Numbered from the stretch's first letter, positions 1 to 11,351 are shown. The stretch: DNA of 42,518 nucleotides from Phycisphaerae bacterium (GCA_026386805.1 JAPLMX010000188.1:1-42518), one strand, 5' to 3'. Notes: generated by a model from the sequence alone, not told the origin. Translations and numbers: made by a program.

Positions 1-660
1 AAAGCTATCGACGGTGATGTATTTCAAACCGGTGATTTCGGGCATGAAAAGGCTTTCACGAACGTTGATCTCGGTCAGTTCCCTGTTGGGATTTGCCTCG
101 CCGAAGTTCGCCCAGATGCTTGTCACGTTCTCATCCACCTGGCAAAACCAGGTGTGCTCGGCCTTTATCAACTCCTGTGCTGTCTTTCTCTCGTAAAAGG
201 CCTCGCCATTGAGATAGACGTCGCCGCGATGATGCCACTGGCCGTAATCGAGCCAGCCGCCGGAAACTTGCAGCGCGTAGGGATTGTAATCGCCGAAGAA
301 CAAGTTGAGCAGCTCGACCTTCCAAACGCCATCGGCTTCGGGCGTCCAGGAAGTGATGCGCTCGGAGCCTTTGACGAGGACTTCCGCTCCGGGCGCCGCT
401 CGGTACGTAATGCGATTGCCCTCGCTCGTACTGCCGCGAGCGGGCTTGACCCATTCACGATACGTCCCGGCGTGAACGATCACCGTATCGCCGCCCTGCG
501 CGAGGGAGGCGGCCTTGTTGATCGTCAGATAGGGCTGGTCGGCACTGCCGGAGGCCGAATCGCTTCCCGTCTTTGCGACGTGGATTTCGCGCGCGAACAG
601 GTCCCCCTTCCCCAAAACCACGGCGATAAGCGCCACCGATAGCAGAGTCCATGTCCTCAT
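1..660 (-). CDS. Secreted parallel beta-helix protein, C-terminus beyond window edge
   Basis: The frame opens with ATG at 658-660 and stays open for 220 codons to the window edge, so only the N-terminal part is seen. A GAGGAG ribosome-binding site lies 7 bases upstream of the ATG. The first ~23 residues (MRTWTLLSVALIAVVLGKG...) form a signal peptide. Next comes the N-terminal motif of secreted right-handed beta-helix proteins: HVAKTGSDSASGSADQPYLT, then INKAASLAQGGDTVIVHAGTY, then a 'YRAAPGAEV' strand. In known families this opening belongs to polysaccharide lyases, glycoside hydrolases and related surface proteins (DUF1565/pectate-lyase-like fold). The catalytic part would lie outside the window, so substrate cannot be called. 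It is divergent from the next gene, and the carbohydrate-enzyme neighbours make a polysaccharide role likely (inference). Confidence 0.8.
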   Translation of the reverse strand, partial: MRTWTLLSVALIAVVLGKGDLFAREIHVAKTGSDSASGSADQPYLTINKAASLAQGGDTVIVHAGTYREWVKPARGSTSEGNRITYRAAPGAEVLVKGSERITSWTPEADGVWKVELLNLFFGDYNPYALQVSGGWLDYGQWHHRGDVYLNGEAFYERKTAQELIKAEHTWFCQVDENVTSIWANFGEANPNRELTEINVRESLFMPEITGLKYITVDSF

Positions 661-730
661 GTCAATGCTCCTCTCAACAGCGATTCATCCTTCGACTTCA
701 TACCAAATGCGTCTGCCGGCCGGACACTCC

Positions 731-760
731 ATCATACCGCCGTATGGCATCCGATCTCAA
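731..760 (-). promoter_or_regulatory. Candidate sigma70-like promoter for the beta-helix gene
   Basis: Read on the minus strand, TTGAGA (755-760) is followed after 18 bases by TATGAT (731-736). It lies about 70 bases upstream of the ATG at 660. Prediction by eye only. Confidence 0.4.
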
Positions 761-886
761 TAGTCCCCACCACTCGGCCCTTGCGGCCGACTGGCGTTCC
801 AGGTAATCTCACATCGCTACCGCTCAACCGAGAACCGGATGAGCAAGACAATCTGTCCCAATTCGCACCGGTGCAGGGAGTCAATT

Positions 887-3512
<2,626 letters not shown>

Positions 3513-3528
3513 CCAAGAGAGGACATAG

Positions 3529-4806
3529 ATGAGAATCGAAGCAACGCGCCGAAGCCTGTTCAGAAACTTGGCCGGTGCCGGACTGCTGTTGACGGCGGGC
3601 CGATCCGCCTGGGGACAGGACCAGAGTCCGTCGGCTACCGCCCCAGTTGAGCGGGAGCGGAAAGTCCCGCGCATGAAAATCGTCAAGGTCGAGCCGATCC
3701 TGACCGGCGGCGACGTCTTCGTCCGCATTGAGACCGACACCGGCATCGTAGGCTACGGCGACGCGACGAACTCGTTTCTTCCCTATTCCGTCGAGGGGAT
3801 GCTCAAGGACGTGGTCCCGTACCTGATCGGCGAGGACCCCGAGCGTATCGAATATCTCTGGCAGGCCTGTTTCCGGCGTCGATTCTATCGCGGCGGCCCC
3901 TCGACCGGGGCGGCCCTGGCGGGCATCGACCAGGCTCTGTGGGACATCAAGGGCAAGGCTTACGGCGTGCCGGTCTACCAACTGCTGGGCGGCCTGGCCC
4001 GAACCAAGGTTCGTGTCTACGGGCACGTGACGGGCAACACCGCCGAGGAAGCCGCCCGCCAGGCGAAGCAGCGCGTCACCAAGGGCATCACGGCCATCCG
4101 CTTCCGCGCGTTCCACAGTTACGACGCTCAGGACCTTCACGAACACAAACTCGCCGTGCGACAGCAGATCGAATACCTCGCGGCGATTCGAGAAGCCGTC
4201 GGCGACGACATCGACCTGATCCTCGAATGCCACGGCCGGTACGATCCCGAATGGGCGATCAAGCTGGCCGAGCAAGCGAAGCCTTACCGGCCCTTCCTGA
4301 TCGAGGACCCCATTCGTGCCGAGAACCCGGAGGCTCTCGCGCAGGTCCGAGCGCACACGGACCTCCCTCTGGCCACCGGCGAACGTTACCACAACAAGTG
4401 GGACTTCCGCGAAATCATCGTACACCAGTACGTCAACTACGTTCGCCCAGACGTCAGCCACTGCGGCGGGATCAGCGAGATGAAGAAGATCGCCGCGATG
4501 GCCGAGACCTACTACATCGATTTGATTCCGCACAACAACGCGGGCCCGCTCGGCTCGGCGGCGACCCTGCACGCGGCCCTGGCGATCCCGAACGTCACGA
4601 TGATCGAGGCTCCGTGGGTCAACGGCGACAGCGAAGGCGACGTGGTCAAGCCCTATCCGACAGTGGAGAAGGGATTCGCCCTGCCCTTGGAGGAGCCAGG
4701 CTTGGGCATCACGTTCGATGAGAAGCTGGCCAGGGCCAAACCCTTTCGAAAGCCGGGCCTCCAGCCGCGTTTGAACGACCCCGACGGCTCCGTCCGGGAC
4801 TTCTGA
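3529..4806 (+). CDS. Mandelate racemase/muconate lactonizing enzyme family dehydratase, Tat-exported
   Basis: Start ATG 3529 follows AGAGGACAT. The 425-residue enolase-superfamily protein carries a Tat-like leader (TRRSLFRNLAGAG, cut near 30), unusual for what is normally a cytoplasmic enzyme. The capping domain covers about 50-170 and the TIM barrel 170-400. Metal ligands are probably E233 (ILECHGR), E259 (LIEDP) and E285 (TGER). The catalytic dyad is D308 (RPDVSHCGG) with H335 (PHNNAGP). The KxK site of racemases reads RFR (191-193), as in galactonate/mannonate-dehydratase-like groups, so a sugar-acid dehydratase is more likely than a racemase. Together with the esterases and GH it suggests processing of uronic or aldonic acids. 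The precise acid sugar is unknown. Confidence 0.85.
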   Translation: MRIEATRRSLFRNLAGAGLLLTAGRSAWGQDQSPSATAPVERERKVPRMKIVKVEPILTGGDVFVRIETDTGIVGYGDATNSFLPYSVEGMLKDVVPYLIGEDPERIEYLWQACFRRRFYRGGPSTGAALAGIDQALWDIKGKAYGVPVYQLLGGLARTKVRVYGHVTGNTAEEAARQAKQRVTKGITAIRFRAFHSYDAQDLHEHKLAVRQQIEYLAAIREAVGDDIDLILECHGRYDPEWAIKLAEQAKPYRPFLIEDPIRAENPEALAQVRAHTDLPLATGERYHNKWDFREIIVHQYVNYVRPDVSHCGGISEMKKIAAMAETYYIDLIPHNNAGPLGSAATLHAALAIPNVTMIEAPWVNGDSEGDVVKPYPTVEKGFALPLEEPGLGITFDEKLARAKPFRKPGLQPRLNDPDGSVRDF

Positions 4807-4822
4807 CAATCGGCCTGTTGAG

Positions 4823-6391
4823 TTGATCTCGCGGGGCCCGGAGACTACAATCGGCCGTCACAGAAGGATCGTCACGACGGACACGAATGAAAACAGCACT
4901 CGCCAACTCAGCCGCGAGCTTGGCTTGATCACCGCCATCGCTTGTGGCGTAGGCTCAGTCATTGGCTCGGGCATCTTCAAGAAACCCGGCCTCATGGCCA
5001 CCCAGCTTGGCTCGCCGGGGCTGCTCATCCTCGTCTGGATCGTCGCCGGCTTCACGACCCTCTTCGGGGCGCTCTCGATCGCCGAGATCTCGGGCATGTT
5101 CCGTGACCCCGGCGGCCAGTATGTCTACTTCAACAAAGGCTACAATCGCTTCGTCGGCTACCTCTACGGCTGGGCGACATTCATCGTCATTCAGACCGGC
5201 TCCATCGCCTCCATCGCTTATGTCTTCGCGGATTCGCTGGGCTACTTCGTTGCGTTCCCGAGACTGCCGGCGGCCTGGGAACAGTGGTGTATCCACATCC
5301 CCCTCATCGGCGCGATGACGCCCTTCAAGTTCCTCGGCCTCAAGCTCACGACGGTCGGTCTGATCGCCTTTCTCACCACGATCAACTATCTCGGCGTCAA
5401 GCTCGGCAGCACCATCGTGGTCATTTTCTCGACGCTCAAAGTCGCCATCATCGTGGCCATCGTCGTGCTGGTCTGCACCTTGGGGCACGGCAGTCTCGCG
5501 AACCTCACGCAGTCCGCAACCGGCCTCGGCACCGGCGAGGCCGGATCGTCTTCGGTCTTTCTGATGGTCATCATGGCCATGGCCGGGGCGTTCTGGGCCT
5601 ACGACGGCTGGATCAACGTCACCTACATGTCCGGCGAGATCAAGAACGTCCAGCGCACCTTGCCCCGGGCGATGGCCATCGCGGTCTCCACCGTCGTCGG
5701 CATCTACGTCCTGGTGAACCTCGCCTACATCTATATTGTCCCGGTCGCCGAGATGGCCCGCAAGTACAAGGAGGCCCAGGCGACGGGCGGAAGCTACATT
5801 GTCGCCATCGACGTGGCCGGCAGCTTCCTCGGCAAGTGGGGCGGGGCCGCGATCGCCATCGCCATCATGATCTCCACCTTCGGCGCCGTCAACGGCACGA
5901 CGATGATGTCGGCCCGGATCTATTTCGCGATGGCCCGCGAGAGGCTCTTTTTCCGCAAGGTTGGCGAAGTCCACCCCCGCTTCCACACGCCGGGCAACTC
6001 CCTCCTGCTCCAGGGAACCTGGGCCTCGGTCCTCGTCCTGAGCGGCACGTTCGACCAGCTCACGGACATGCTCATCTTCGTCACCTGGATCTTCTACGCC
6101 CTGGCGGCGGCCAGCGTCTTCACCCTCCGCAAGCGCATGCCCGACGCCCCCCGGCCCTATAGGGTCTGGGGCTACCCGGCGACGACCATCCTCTTCATCG
6201 CCTTCGCCTCGATCTACATCGTTTTTACGCTCTACACGGACATCCTGAACTACCGCAGCGGCACGTCCCCGCTGATCAACTCCCTGATGGGCCTGGTCTG
6301 GGTAGCCCTCGGCATCCCCGGCTACCTGTGGTGGAGCCTCACCAGCAAACCCGAGCCCCGGCCGTGCCCAACCCCATCAGAAGTGCTGTGA
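4823..6391 (+). CDS. APC-family amino acid/polyamine-type permease
   Basis: This is a 522-residue inner-membrane transporter with about 12 hydrophobic segments. The hallmark first helix is broken by the substrate-binding loop IGSGIFKKPG. Further family marks are 'FGALSIAEISGMF', 'GGQYVYF', 'AFWAYDGWINVTYMSGEIKN' and 'GTMMSARIYFAMARE'-type motifs. The start is uncertain. TTG 4823 is the only start of usual type before the first helix, and no good ribosome-binding site precedes it. An out-of-frame ATG lies nearby at about 4888. The gene follows the dehydratase by 16 bases and may share its transcript. Relatives import amino acids or related small molecules; a link to sugar-acid uptake is only suggested by context. 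Confidence 0.85.
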   Translation: MISRGPETTIGRHRRIVTTDTNENSTRQLSRELGLITAIACGVGSVIGSGIFKKPGLMATQLGSPGLLILVWIVAGFTTLFGALSIAEISGMFRDPGGQYVYFNKGYNRFVGYLYGWATFIVIQTGSIASIAYVFADSLGYFVAFPRLPAAWEQWCIHIPLIGAMTPFKFLGLKLTTVGLIAFLTTINYLGVKLGSTIVVIFSTLKVAIIVAIVVLVCTLGHGSLANLTQSATGLGTGEAGSSSVFLMVIMAMAGAFWAYDGWINVTYMSGEIKNVQRTLPRAMAIAVSTVVGIYVLVNLAYIYIVPVAEMARKYKEAQATGGSYIVAIDVAGSFLGKWGGAAIAIAIMISTFGAVNGTTMMSARIYFAMARERLFFRKVGEVHPRFHTPGNSLLLQGTWASVLVLSGTFDQLTDMLIFVTWIFYALAAASVFTLRKRMPDAPRPYRVWGYPATTILFIAFASIYIVFTLYTDILNYRSGTSPLINSLMGLVWVALGIPGYLWWSLTSKPEPRPCPTPSEVL

Positions 6392-6432
6392 CCTCCTGCG
6401 CGATTGGCATGGATCTCGCCAAGGCATAGACT

Positions 6433-6552
6433 CTGTCACCCTGAGCCAAAGCCGAAGAGCCTGTCCTGAGCCTGCCGAAGGAATCTGGCCGCCGAATTGG
6501 AGGTTTCTCTCATTCGCAGCCCAGATCCTTCGGCTTCGCCTCAGGATGACAG
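6433..6552. repeat. Palindromic dispersed element (MITE-like), copy 1
   Basis: About 120 bases begin with CTGTCACCCTGAG and end with the inverse, CTCAGGATGACAG-type. The inner arms contain GAAGGAATCTGG and CCAGATCCTTCGGC around a central CCGAATTGGAGGTTTCTCTCATTCG. The left arm holds an extra internal duplication (GCCTGTCCTGAGCC). A homologous copy with the same arms and loop lies at 40364-40465. It sits between two convergent genes and has no transposase. Confidence 0.8.
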
Positions 6553-6602
6553 AATCCGTACCGCGCACGAATTTTTCCGAATCCGTATAAGTCCAGGCTT
6601 TA

Positions 6603-6635
6603 GGTGGCACGGCCAAACTCGTTTGACCGTGCTCG
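6603..6635. repeat. Palindromic repeat GGTGGCACGGCCAAAC..GTTTGACCGTGCTCG, copy 1
   Basis: GCACGGCCAAAC and GTTTGACCGTGC are inverse except for one mismatch, separated by TC. A longer copy in the opposite orientation lies at 8707-8764, so the pair flanks the CE15 gene. Confidence 0.75.
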
Positions 6636-6670
6636 TTGTGACATGCGCAGGCAGATACGCTCAAAGCCGG

Positions 6671-8131
6671 CTATGGCTTGGCCGCTGGCGGGGCTTTGAT
6701 GTAGCGATCGGCGAAGGTCAGGAACGTCGGCCAGTTCGGTCCCGGCGTGTGGCCGCTGCTGTGCTGGCGGAAGGCCACGTCCCCGTCGATCAGCGCCGTC
6801 TCTATCGCAGGAAACTCGCTGGTCCCCATGTCCTTCTTGCCCAGAAGCTTGTACACCGGTCCGGCCCCAGCCGCCGCGAGGAACATGCCTTTGGCGTCCA
6901 CCCAGCCATCGCCCTGGGTCGCGCCGGCCCCGATGAACACAGGCCGCGGGGCGCACAGGGCGACCAGCTCGTGCGAGTCCACGGGCAAATCGTTCCACGT
7001 CAACGGCCCGGCGTACTTGATGAAATTGCCGGCCATCCAGTGATATTCGCCCGTCCCGGCGACGTTCTCCACGATCTCGCCCCAATTGCGGCGGTGAAGC
7101 TTGGCGCCGCCTTCGCCCGAGGAGCTGACGTACGCAATCGCGAACCGAGAATCATACGCCATCGTCACGAGGGCCGCCTTGCCATAGCGGGAGTGACCCT
7201 CGATGCCGACCTGCTTGGCGTCCACCACCTTATCCATCTCGAAATAGTCCAAGGCCCGGCCGGCCCCCCAAGCCCAGGCCCGCAGCGCGCCCCAGTCATC
7301 CGGCTTACGGGGCTGGCCCTTGTTGACCAAGCCGATGATGCCCTGGGTCAGACCGGCGCCGTTGTCGGCCTGAATGCTGTTGGGGGTGAGGATGGCATAG
7401 CCCCAGCCCTTGGCCAGAACCTGCTGCTGCCAAGTAGGCCCGCCGCCGCCGAACCCGCCAGGCCCGCCGCGACCTGCGGGCGGCGCCGCCGCTTGGGGTC
7501 CGGCCTTGCCGGCCCCGCCAAATCCGCCGGGTCCAAAAGAGAAGCCGAACTCCATCATCACCGGCACCGGACCCGTCGCATTGGCCGGCGTGGTCAGCGT
7601 CAGCCGGATATCAACAGTGATCGCTGGGTACGAGGAATTGTCGACGTGGCCCACGAGCTGCTTCGTAACGACCGGCACCTCGCCGTTGGTTTCCTCTTTC
7701 GTCTCGGTCACTTCCCACTTCACCTTGGGCGTGTCCTTCGGCACTCGGCCGTAGATCTCCCGGTCGAAATCCTCCCCGATTTCCGGCCGGCGCTGGTCCC
7801 ACCACATCTGGGCCGTCGTGACCTTCTGCCCATTCCTGAGCACCAGCGGCTCCGGCAGGTTCGGATACGGATTGGCCTTCGATTCATCGTAGTTGGCCGC
7901 ATTGGGCGACTGCCGATTATTGCCATCCGCCCCCCGCCGCAGCGACGTGATATGCAGAAGGTCCATCATCTTCTGATGATCCTCCTGTGCGGTCATCTTC
8001 ACAGGACCGGGCACCGTCCCGCCCTCCGGCGGCTTGCCCGCCTCGGCCCCCCATGCCAACGGCCCGGCAACCAGCATCATCAGAACCAACCCAAGTGACC
8101 ATCGAACCGATCGCATCGCAGTGGTGGACAT
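6671..8131 (-). CDS. CE15 glucuronoyl esterase-like protein with glycine-rich insert
   Basis: ATG 8131 is preceded by GAGGAGAAACTG; an earlier in-frame start at 8164 has no such site. The 486-residue product has a signal peptide (about 1-29). An alpha/beta-hydrolase follows, with the CE15 nucleophile motif EGHSRYGK (S314), candidate acid E340 in SSSGEGGAKL, and H461 in HSSGHTPGPNW. CE15 enzymes cleave ester bonds between lignin alcohols and glucuronic acid on xylan. Residues about 196-232 form a Gly/Pro/Ala-rich stretch (FGPGGFGGAGK...GRGGPGGFGGGG) placed in a loop after the 'VPVMMEFGF' strand. I do not know this as a normal CE15 feature. The gene is convergent with the permease. It fits the hemicellulose theme of the region. 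Confidence 0.88.
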   Translation of the reverse strand: MSTTAMRSVRWSLGLVLMMLVAGPLAWGAEAGKPPEGGTVPGPVKMTAQEDHQKMMDLLHITSLRRGADGNNRQSPNAANYDESKANPYPNLPEPLVLRNGQKVTTAQMWWDQRRPEIGEDFDREIYGRVPKDTPKVKWEVTETKEETNGEVPVVTKQLVGHVDNSSYPAITVDIRLTLTTPANATGPVPVMMEFGFSFGPGGFGGAGKAGPQAAAPPAGRGGPGGFGGGGPTWQQQVLAKGWGYAILTPNSIQADNGAGLTQGIIGLVNKGQPRKPDDWGALRAWAWGAGRALDYFEMDKVVDAKQVGIEGHSRYGKAALVTMAYDSRFAIAYVSSSGEGGAKLHRRNWGEIVENVAGTGEYHWMAGNFIKYAGPLTWNDLPVDSHELVALCAPRPVFIGAGATQGDGWVDAKGMFLAAAGAGPVYKLLGKKDMGTSEFPAIETALIDGDVAFRQHSSGHTPGPNWPTFLTFADRYIKAPPAAKP

Positions 8132-8193
8132 CAGTTTCTCCTCGAAATTCGCGCGACGCCGCAACCATCTGGTGCCTTGTCGTCGTCAGCAGC

Positions 8194-8222
8194 AGTATAG
8201 CCGCCGCCCAAAGGAGAATCAA
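8194..8222 (-). promoter_or_regulatory. Candidate sigma70-like promoter for the CE15 gene
   Basis: On the minus strand TTGATT (8217-8222) and TATACT (8194-8199) are 17 bases apart, leaving a leader of roughly 60 bases before ATG 8131. Just upstream lies a tandem AAAGATC tract (8221-8236). Confidence 0.5.
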
Positions 8223-8665
8223 AGATCAAAGATCAAAAGCAGCCGCCGAGACCTGGACACGGATTGCCACAGATTAGCGCGGATTTTTGCGATCACGAAA
8301 GACGGGGTACCAGACTCTCGCTCGTGTAGACATGTTCGACCGACCGCAGAAACAGAAGCTGAAAATCAACGCCGAGGCACGCGAACCCTCCTTCCCATCG
8401 CTCTCCTCGTCACCGATTTCCGTCACAGTGCCCCTGGGAATCAGGACTCGCACAGGCCATAATAGATAACTGGGCGGATTCACCTGGTACGCGCAACAGG
8501 GATCTACGAGCGACATCGCGAGCCGAATCCGATCGCTTAGAGTTGTTCAAGGACTTCAATCTACGGAGTGCTCGCGATGTCGCTTCCTCATCTGTCGATT
8601 GTGGACCGTGCTCTGCCGGGCATGAGCGGTATCGGTTTGCGCTTGGACTGTTGCCGGTGGCTGAA

Positions 8666-8689
8666 CATGTCTACGCCAGCGTAGACATG
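8666..8689. repeat. Perfect inverted repeat CATGTCTACGC-CA-GCGTAGACATG
   Basis: Two 11-base arms match perfectly around a 2-base centre. A related half-site GTAGACATGTTC occurs near 8324-8336. Confidence 0.8.
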
Positions 8690-8706
8690 GCCCCGGCGAA
8701 TCGAGG

Positions 8707-8764
8707 CGAGCACGGTCAAACAATCCATTCGCCTTCGCTCAGGACATGGTTTGGCCGTGCCACC
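8707..8764. repeat. Palindromic repeat, copy 2 (inverted, with 27-base centre)
   Basis: CGAGCACGGTCAAAC (8707-8721) and GTTTGGCCGTGCCACC (8749-8764) are the reverse complement of the arms at 6603-6635. Here they are split by about 27 bases that include CGCCTTCGCTCAGGACA, related to the arms of the 6433-6552 element. Confidence 0.75.
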
Positions 8765-9055
8765 CGGCTGTTCATCGTGTCGGGCGCTCTGAGAACCGGC
8801 GACCGACTACCATCTTCGGAAGGGAGAGTCGTTGAAGAAGCGATGCTGTCAAAACTGTACGTATGCTGGACCGCCCTGGTCTGCGCGAATTGGCCGCAGT
8901 GTGCGATGCGTGAAGAAGACACGCAGAGTGCTTGGTACCCCCATCGCGATGCGTACCCATTGGGGAGGGTCCCCACGTACGATTCTCGGCACGAGGGAGC
9001 CCGGTCCCGTCCCTTGCAGGACGATGCGGCAAGGCGGTGAGAGAGCAGGGCCTGG

Positions 9056-9247
9056 TTACGTTCGGCCGAGGGACTTCATGTACCTTCGGGATTTTCTCAG
9101 TCCCATTCTCGAGGCCTTCTTCTTGACGGCCTCGGTGGGCCGGCCGAGCTTGGCGGCGACTTGTGCCGTCGGATGATCGGAGAACAGCTTCTTGAGCTGC
9201 TGGACGTCGCCCCCTGTCCACGATCCCTTGGTCTGAGTTCTGGCCAT
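9056..9247 (-). CDS. Small SANT/Myb-like DNA-binding-domain protein
   Basis: This 63-residue protein starts at ATG 9247 with AAAGGAGT about 8 bases upstream. It contains GSWTGGDVQQLKKLF, then 'AAKLGRPTEAVKKKASRMGL'. That is the pattern of a three-helix SANT/Myb-like or HTH domain, with a tryptophan at the start of helix 1 and a 'R-x3-AV-x2-K-x2-R-x-GL' recognition helix. The tail is basic (RKSRRYMKSLGR). It is probably a small nucleic-acid-binding protein. It lies 24 bases after the membrane-protein gene and may share its transcript. The role is unknown. Confidence 0.7.
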   Translation of the reverse strand: MARTQTKGSWTGGDVQQLKKLFSDHPTAQVAAKLGRPTEAVKKKASRMGLRKSRRYMKSLGRT

Positions 9248-9271
9248 CTCGTGACTCCTTTCCGGTATCCA

Positions 9272-9664
9272 TCATAAACGAGCAAGAACAACAAGAACAA
9301 CGCCCAGAGCCACAGTCAGGGGTCCTTCCGACACGGCCCAGAACAGGGGCAACCCCGCCGCGACATCCAGGACCGTGACCCCGACGCCGCCCGCCAGGGC
9401 GAGAACGCCGAAGGCGCGAATCAGCGGAAGATACCGCCGGACATCGAAAGAGATGAACAGAAGCATCGCGCCCATGCCGGCGTACATGGCCGACAGGGTC
9501 CGGGTCAGGTAGCTCAGCAGAGGCGTGTACTGGAGCTGCCCCAGGCCCAACTGCCGGTGAATCGCGGCCATCCATTCGAACGGGCAAAACACGAAGACCA
9601 AGGCACACAACATGGCGCCGCCGGTGATTCGCAGCATCCCAATCAAGGCCCATTTTGCCGTCAT
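9272..9664 (-). CDS. Small integral membrane protein, unknown function
   Basis: 130 residues with about four hydrophobic segments (about 5-27, 45-70, 80-100 and 108-130), including 'AMYAGMGAMLLFISFDVRRYLPLIR'-type sequence. It starts at ATG 9664, only 9 bases after the stop of the upstream secreted-protein gene, so they are very likely co-transcribed. No ribosome-binding site stands out beyond AGAG. I do not recognise a characterised family. Confidence 0.65.
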   Translation of the reverse strand: MTAKWALIGMLRITGGAMLCALVFVFCPFEWMAAIHRQLGLGQLQYTPLLSYLTRTLSAMYAGMGAMLLFISFDVRRYLPLIRAFGVLALAGGVGVTVLDVAAGLPLFWAVSEGPLTVALGVVLVVLARL

Positions 9665-9673
9665 AAGCGAACT

Positions 9674-11287
9674 CTATTTCTGCGACCTCGTGATGGCCGT
9701 GCGATAGTACGCGTCATCGTGCTGCCGCTTCCACCCATCGGTCGGGGCCGGGAGCGCCGGGCGGTGCTTCGCCCACATCTCGTTGACGAAGGCGTCCCAG
9801 GCCTGGCCCTGTCGCGACCATTCCTTGTCGTGGTCCCGGCCGGTCGCCTCCTTGATCGTCTTGACGAAGGCAGCGTCGTCTTCGTACATCCAGCGATCCA
9901 CGTAATCGAAGAAAGCGTCGTGGTCCCAGGCCTTCTCGGCGTGCATCAGCCGCAAGGCCAGGGCCTGCGCCGCCCAGCCGACGCTCGTGCAGCATCGGCG
10001 ATAACTCTCGCTGGTGTTTTGGCCATCCTTCCACTCGGAAGGCGGCGTGTGCTCGTAAGGCCCCCAGCCATTGCCTCGGGAGCGGCCCTCCCCGGTCGCG
10101 GTGTCGATGCCCGAATGCCCCGCGAAGACCACCTTGGCGCCGGTCCAACAATCCCCGTAGGCGGTCTGCTCATCCTCCCCAAAGCTGACCTTCGGATAAG
10201 AGCCGTGGATACCGGCCAGCTCGTCGTCGCCCAGGAGGATCCCGGCGAAGACGATGGGCAGCTTGCGGCCGCTGCCGTGGCCGCCCCAGCCGGTCCAGCC
10301 GGGGTGACCCGCACGGATCATGCCGCCCAAGTCAATGCCTACCTGGACATAGTTCACGAGGAGCAACTCCTTTTGCTCGGGCTTCAGGTTCGTGCAAAGG
10401 ATCAGGGCCGAGATGCCGGCGACCCGGCCGTACTCCAGCCCGTACTGCGGCATGTTCTCCACCGGTTCCTCGAAGCCGAAGAAGCCGGTCCCCACCCAGG
10501 GCCGTTGCGTGAACCGAACGTACTGGTCGATGTGGGGGATGCTCTTGGGGGCAATGGCCGTGGGGAGCCGGTCCCGCCTGAGGTTGCGGGCCAGGTAGAT
10601 TCGCTGCTGCCGGTCGCAGAACGCCGGGCGGAACGCGTCCGGCGGCGGCGGCTTGCTCACGCACGTCAGGACGGCGGCGGTCCGGATCGGGCTGCTGTCC
10701 TCCACGCCTCGCTCGATCTTGTTTCGCAACTGGGCGTTGAGGACCAGGCCCTTGGGCATGCTGATGGTCGAGACGAGCGAGTCACCCGGCTTGATCGCGG
10801 CGGGCAGTTTCTGGATCAGTGACGGATCGAACCAGTTCCGCACGCCGCTGTCGTAGGCGACCTTCATTTGGGTGGGCGGATTGACCATGAAACCGTGGCG
10901 GACGCGCTGGGCCTCAGGACGCTCTTTGTCCATGTGGTCCAACTGGTCCTGGGGAATCTCGCCGCCGTAGAGCGGACGTGGGTCGATGACTTTGATCGTT
11001 ACGGGGCCAACGACGTACCAGTCGCCGTTGACGAACTGGCCGGCGCGGGCCGGCTGCTCGAACGTCCAGGTGATGCCGTATTGCGAGACGCTCTCCCGCA
11101 ACGACAGGTCTTCGAGCTTGGACGCCGGGGGCGCGTTGTCCTGCGAATAGACGACCACGGGCCGGTGGATGGTCTGATCCGTTGCGAGTGCCTTGGCGTC
11201 ATACGGATCGGCCTGGCCCCGGACCGAGGCCGGCATTGCCGCCACGACCGCGGCCGAGAGACTGAGTATCCATAGGTCCTTCCACAT
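9674..11287 (-). CDS. Secreted protein of unknown function (~537 aa)
   Basis: ATG 11287 is preferred: GGGAGAACC precedes it and the frame then starts with a signal peptide (MWKDLWILSLSAAVVAAMPASVRGQ). The longer frame upstream contains only arginine-rich, non-protein-like sequence. The mature part shows 'YGITWTFEQPARAGQFVNGDWYVVG' and many aromatic residues. A central stretch, 'YGRVAGISALILCTNL...YVQVGIDLGG', and a histidine-rich C-terminal half ('GHPGWTGWGGHGSGRKLPIVFAG', 'CCTSVGWAAQALALRLM') follow. The C-terminal half looks alpha/alpha-barrel-like, as in some polysaccharide lyases, but I cannot assign a family. A strong extended -10 promoter precedes it. Confidence 0.75.
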   Translation of the reverse strand: MWKDLWILSLSAAVVAAMPASVRGQADPYDAKALATDQTIHRPVVVYSQDNAPPASKLEDLSLRESVSQYGITWTFEQPARAGQFVNGDWYVVGPVTIKVIDPRPLYGGEIPQDQLDHMDKERPEAQRVRHGFMVNPPTQMKVAYDSGVRNWFDPSLIQKLPAAIKPGDSLVSTISMPKGLVLNAQLRNKIERGVEDSSPIRTAAVLTCVSKPPPPDAFRPAFCDRQQRIYLARNLRRDRLPTAIAPKSIPHIDQYVRFTQRPWVGTGFFGFEEPVENMPQYGLEYGRVAGISALILCTNLKPEQKELLLVNYVQVGIDLGGMIRAGHPGWTGWGGHGSGRKLPIVFAGILLGDDELAGIHGSYPKVSFGEDEQTAYGDCWTGAKVVFAGHSGIDTATGEGRSRGNGWGPYEHTPPSEWKDGQNTSESYRRCCTSVGWAAQALALRLMHAEKAWDHDAFFDYVDRWMYEDDAAFVKTIKEATGRDHDKEWSRQGQAWDAFVNEMWAKHRPALPAPTDGWKRQHDDAYYRTAITRSQK

Positions 11288-11351
11288 CGGGTTCTCCCTT
11301 CTCATCCGGCACGACCGGCTGCCAACGATACACGCGGAACGCGACCGACGC

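Larger units (their letters stand above)
8223..9055. other. Repeat-rich gene-free stretch
   Basis: No convincing gene. It holds a tandem AAAGATC tract and a 'CACGGATTGCCACAGATTAGCGCGGATTTTT' type dispersed string (8257-8288). A palindrome lies at 8666-8689 with a half copy near 8324-8336 (GTAGACATGTTC), and a repeat at 8707-8764. Open frames here run across these repeats and show no family resemblance. Confidence 0.6.

Noticed and set aside
8543..9040. 165-codon open frame on the plus strand
   Set aside because: It runs over two palindromic repeats, has no ribosome-binding site and shows no family resemblance.
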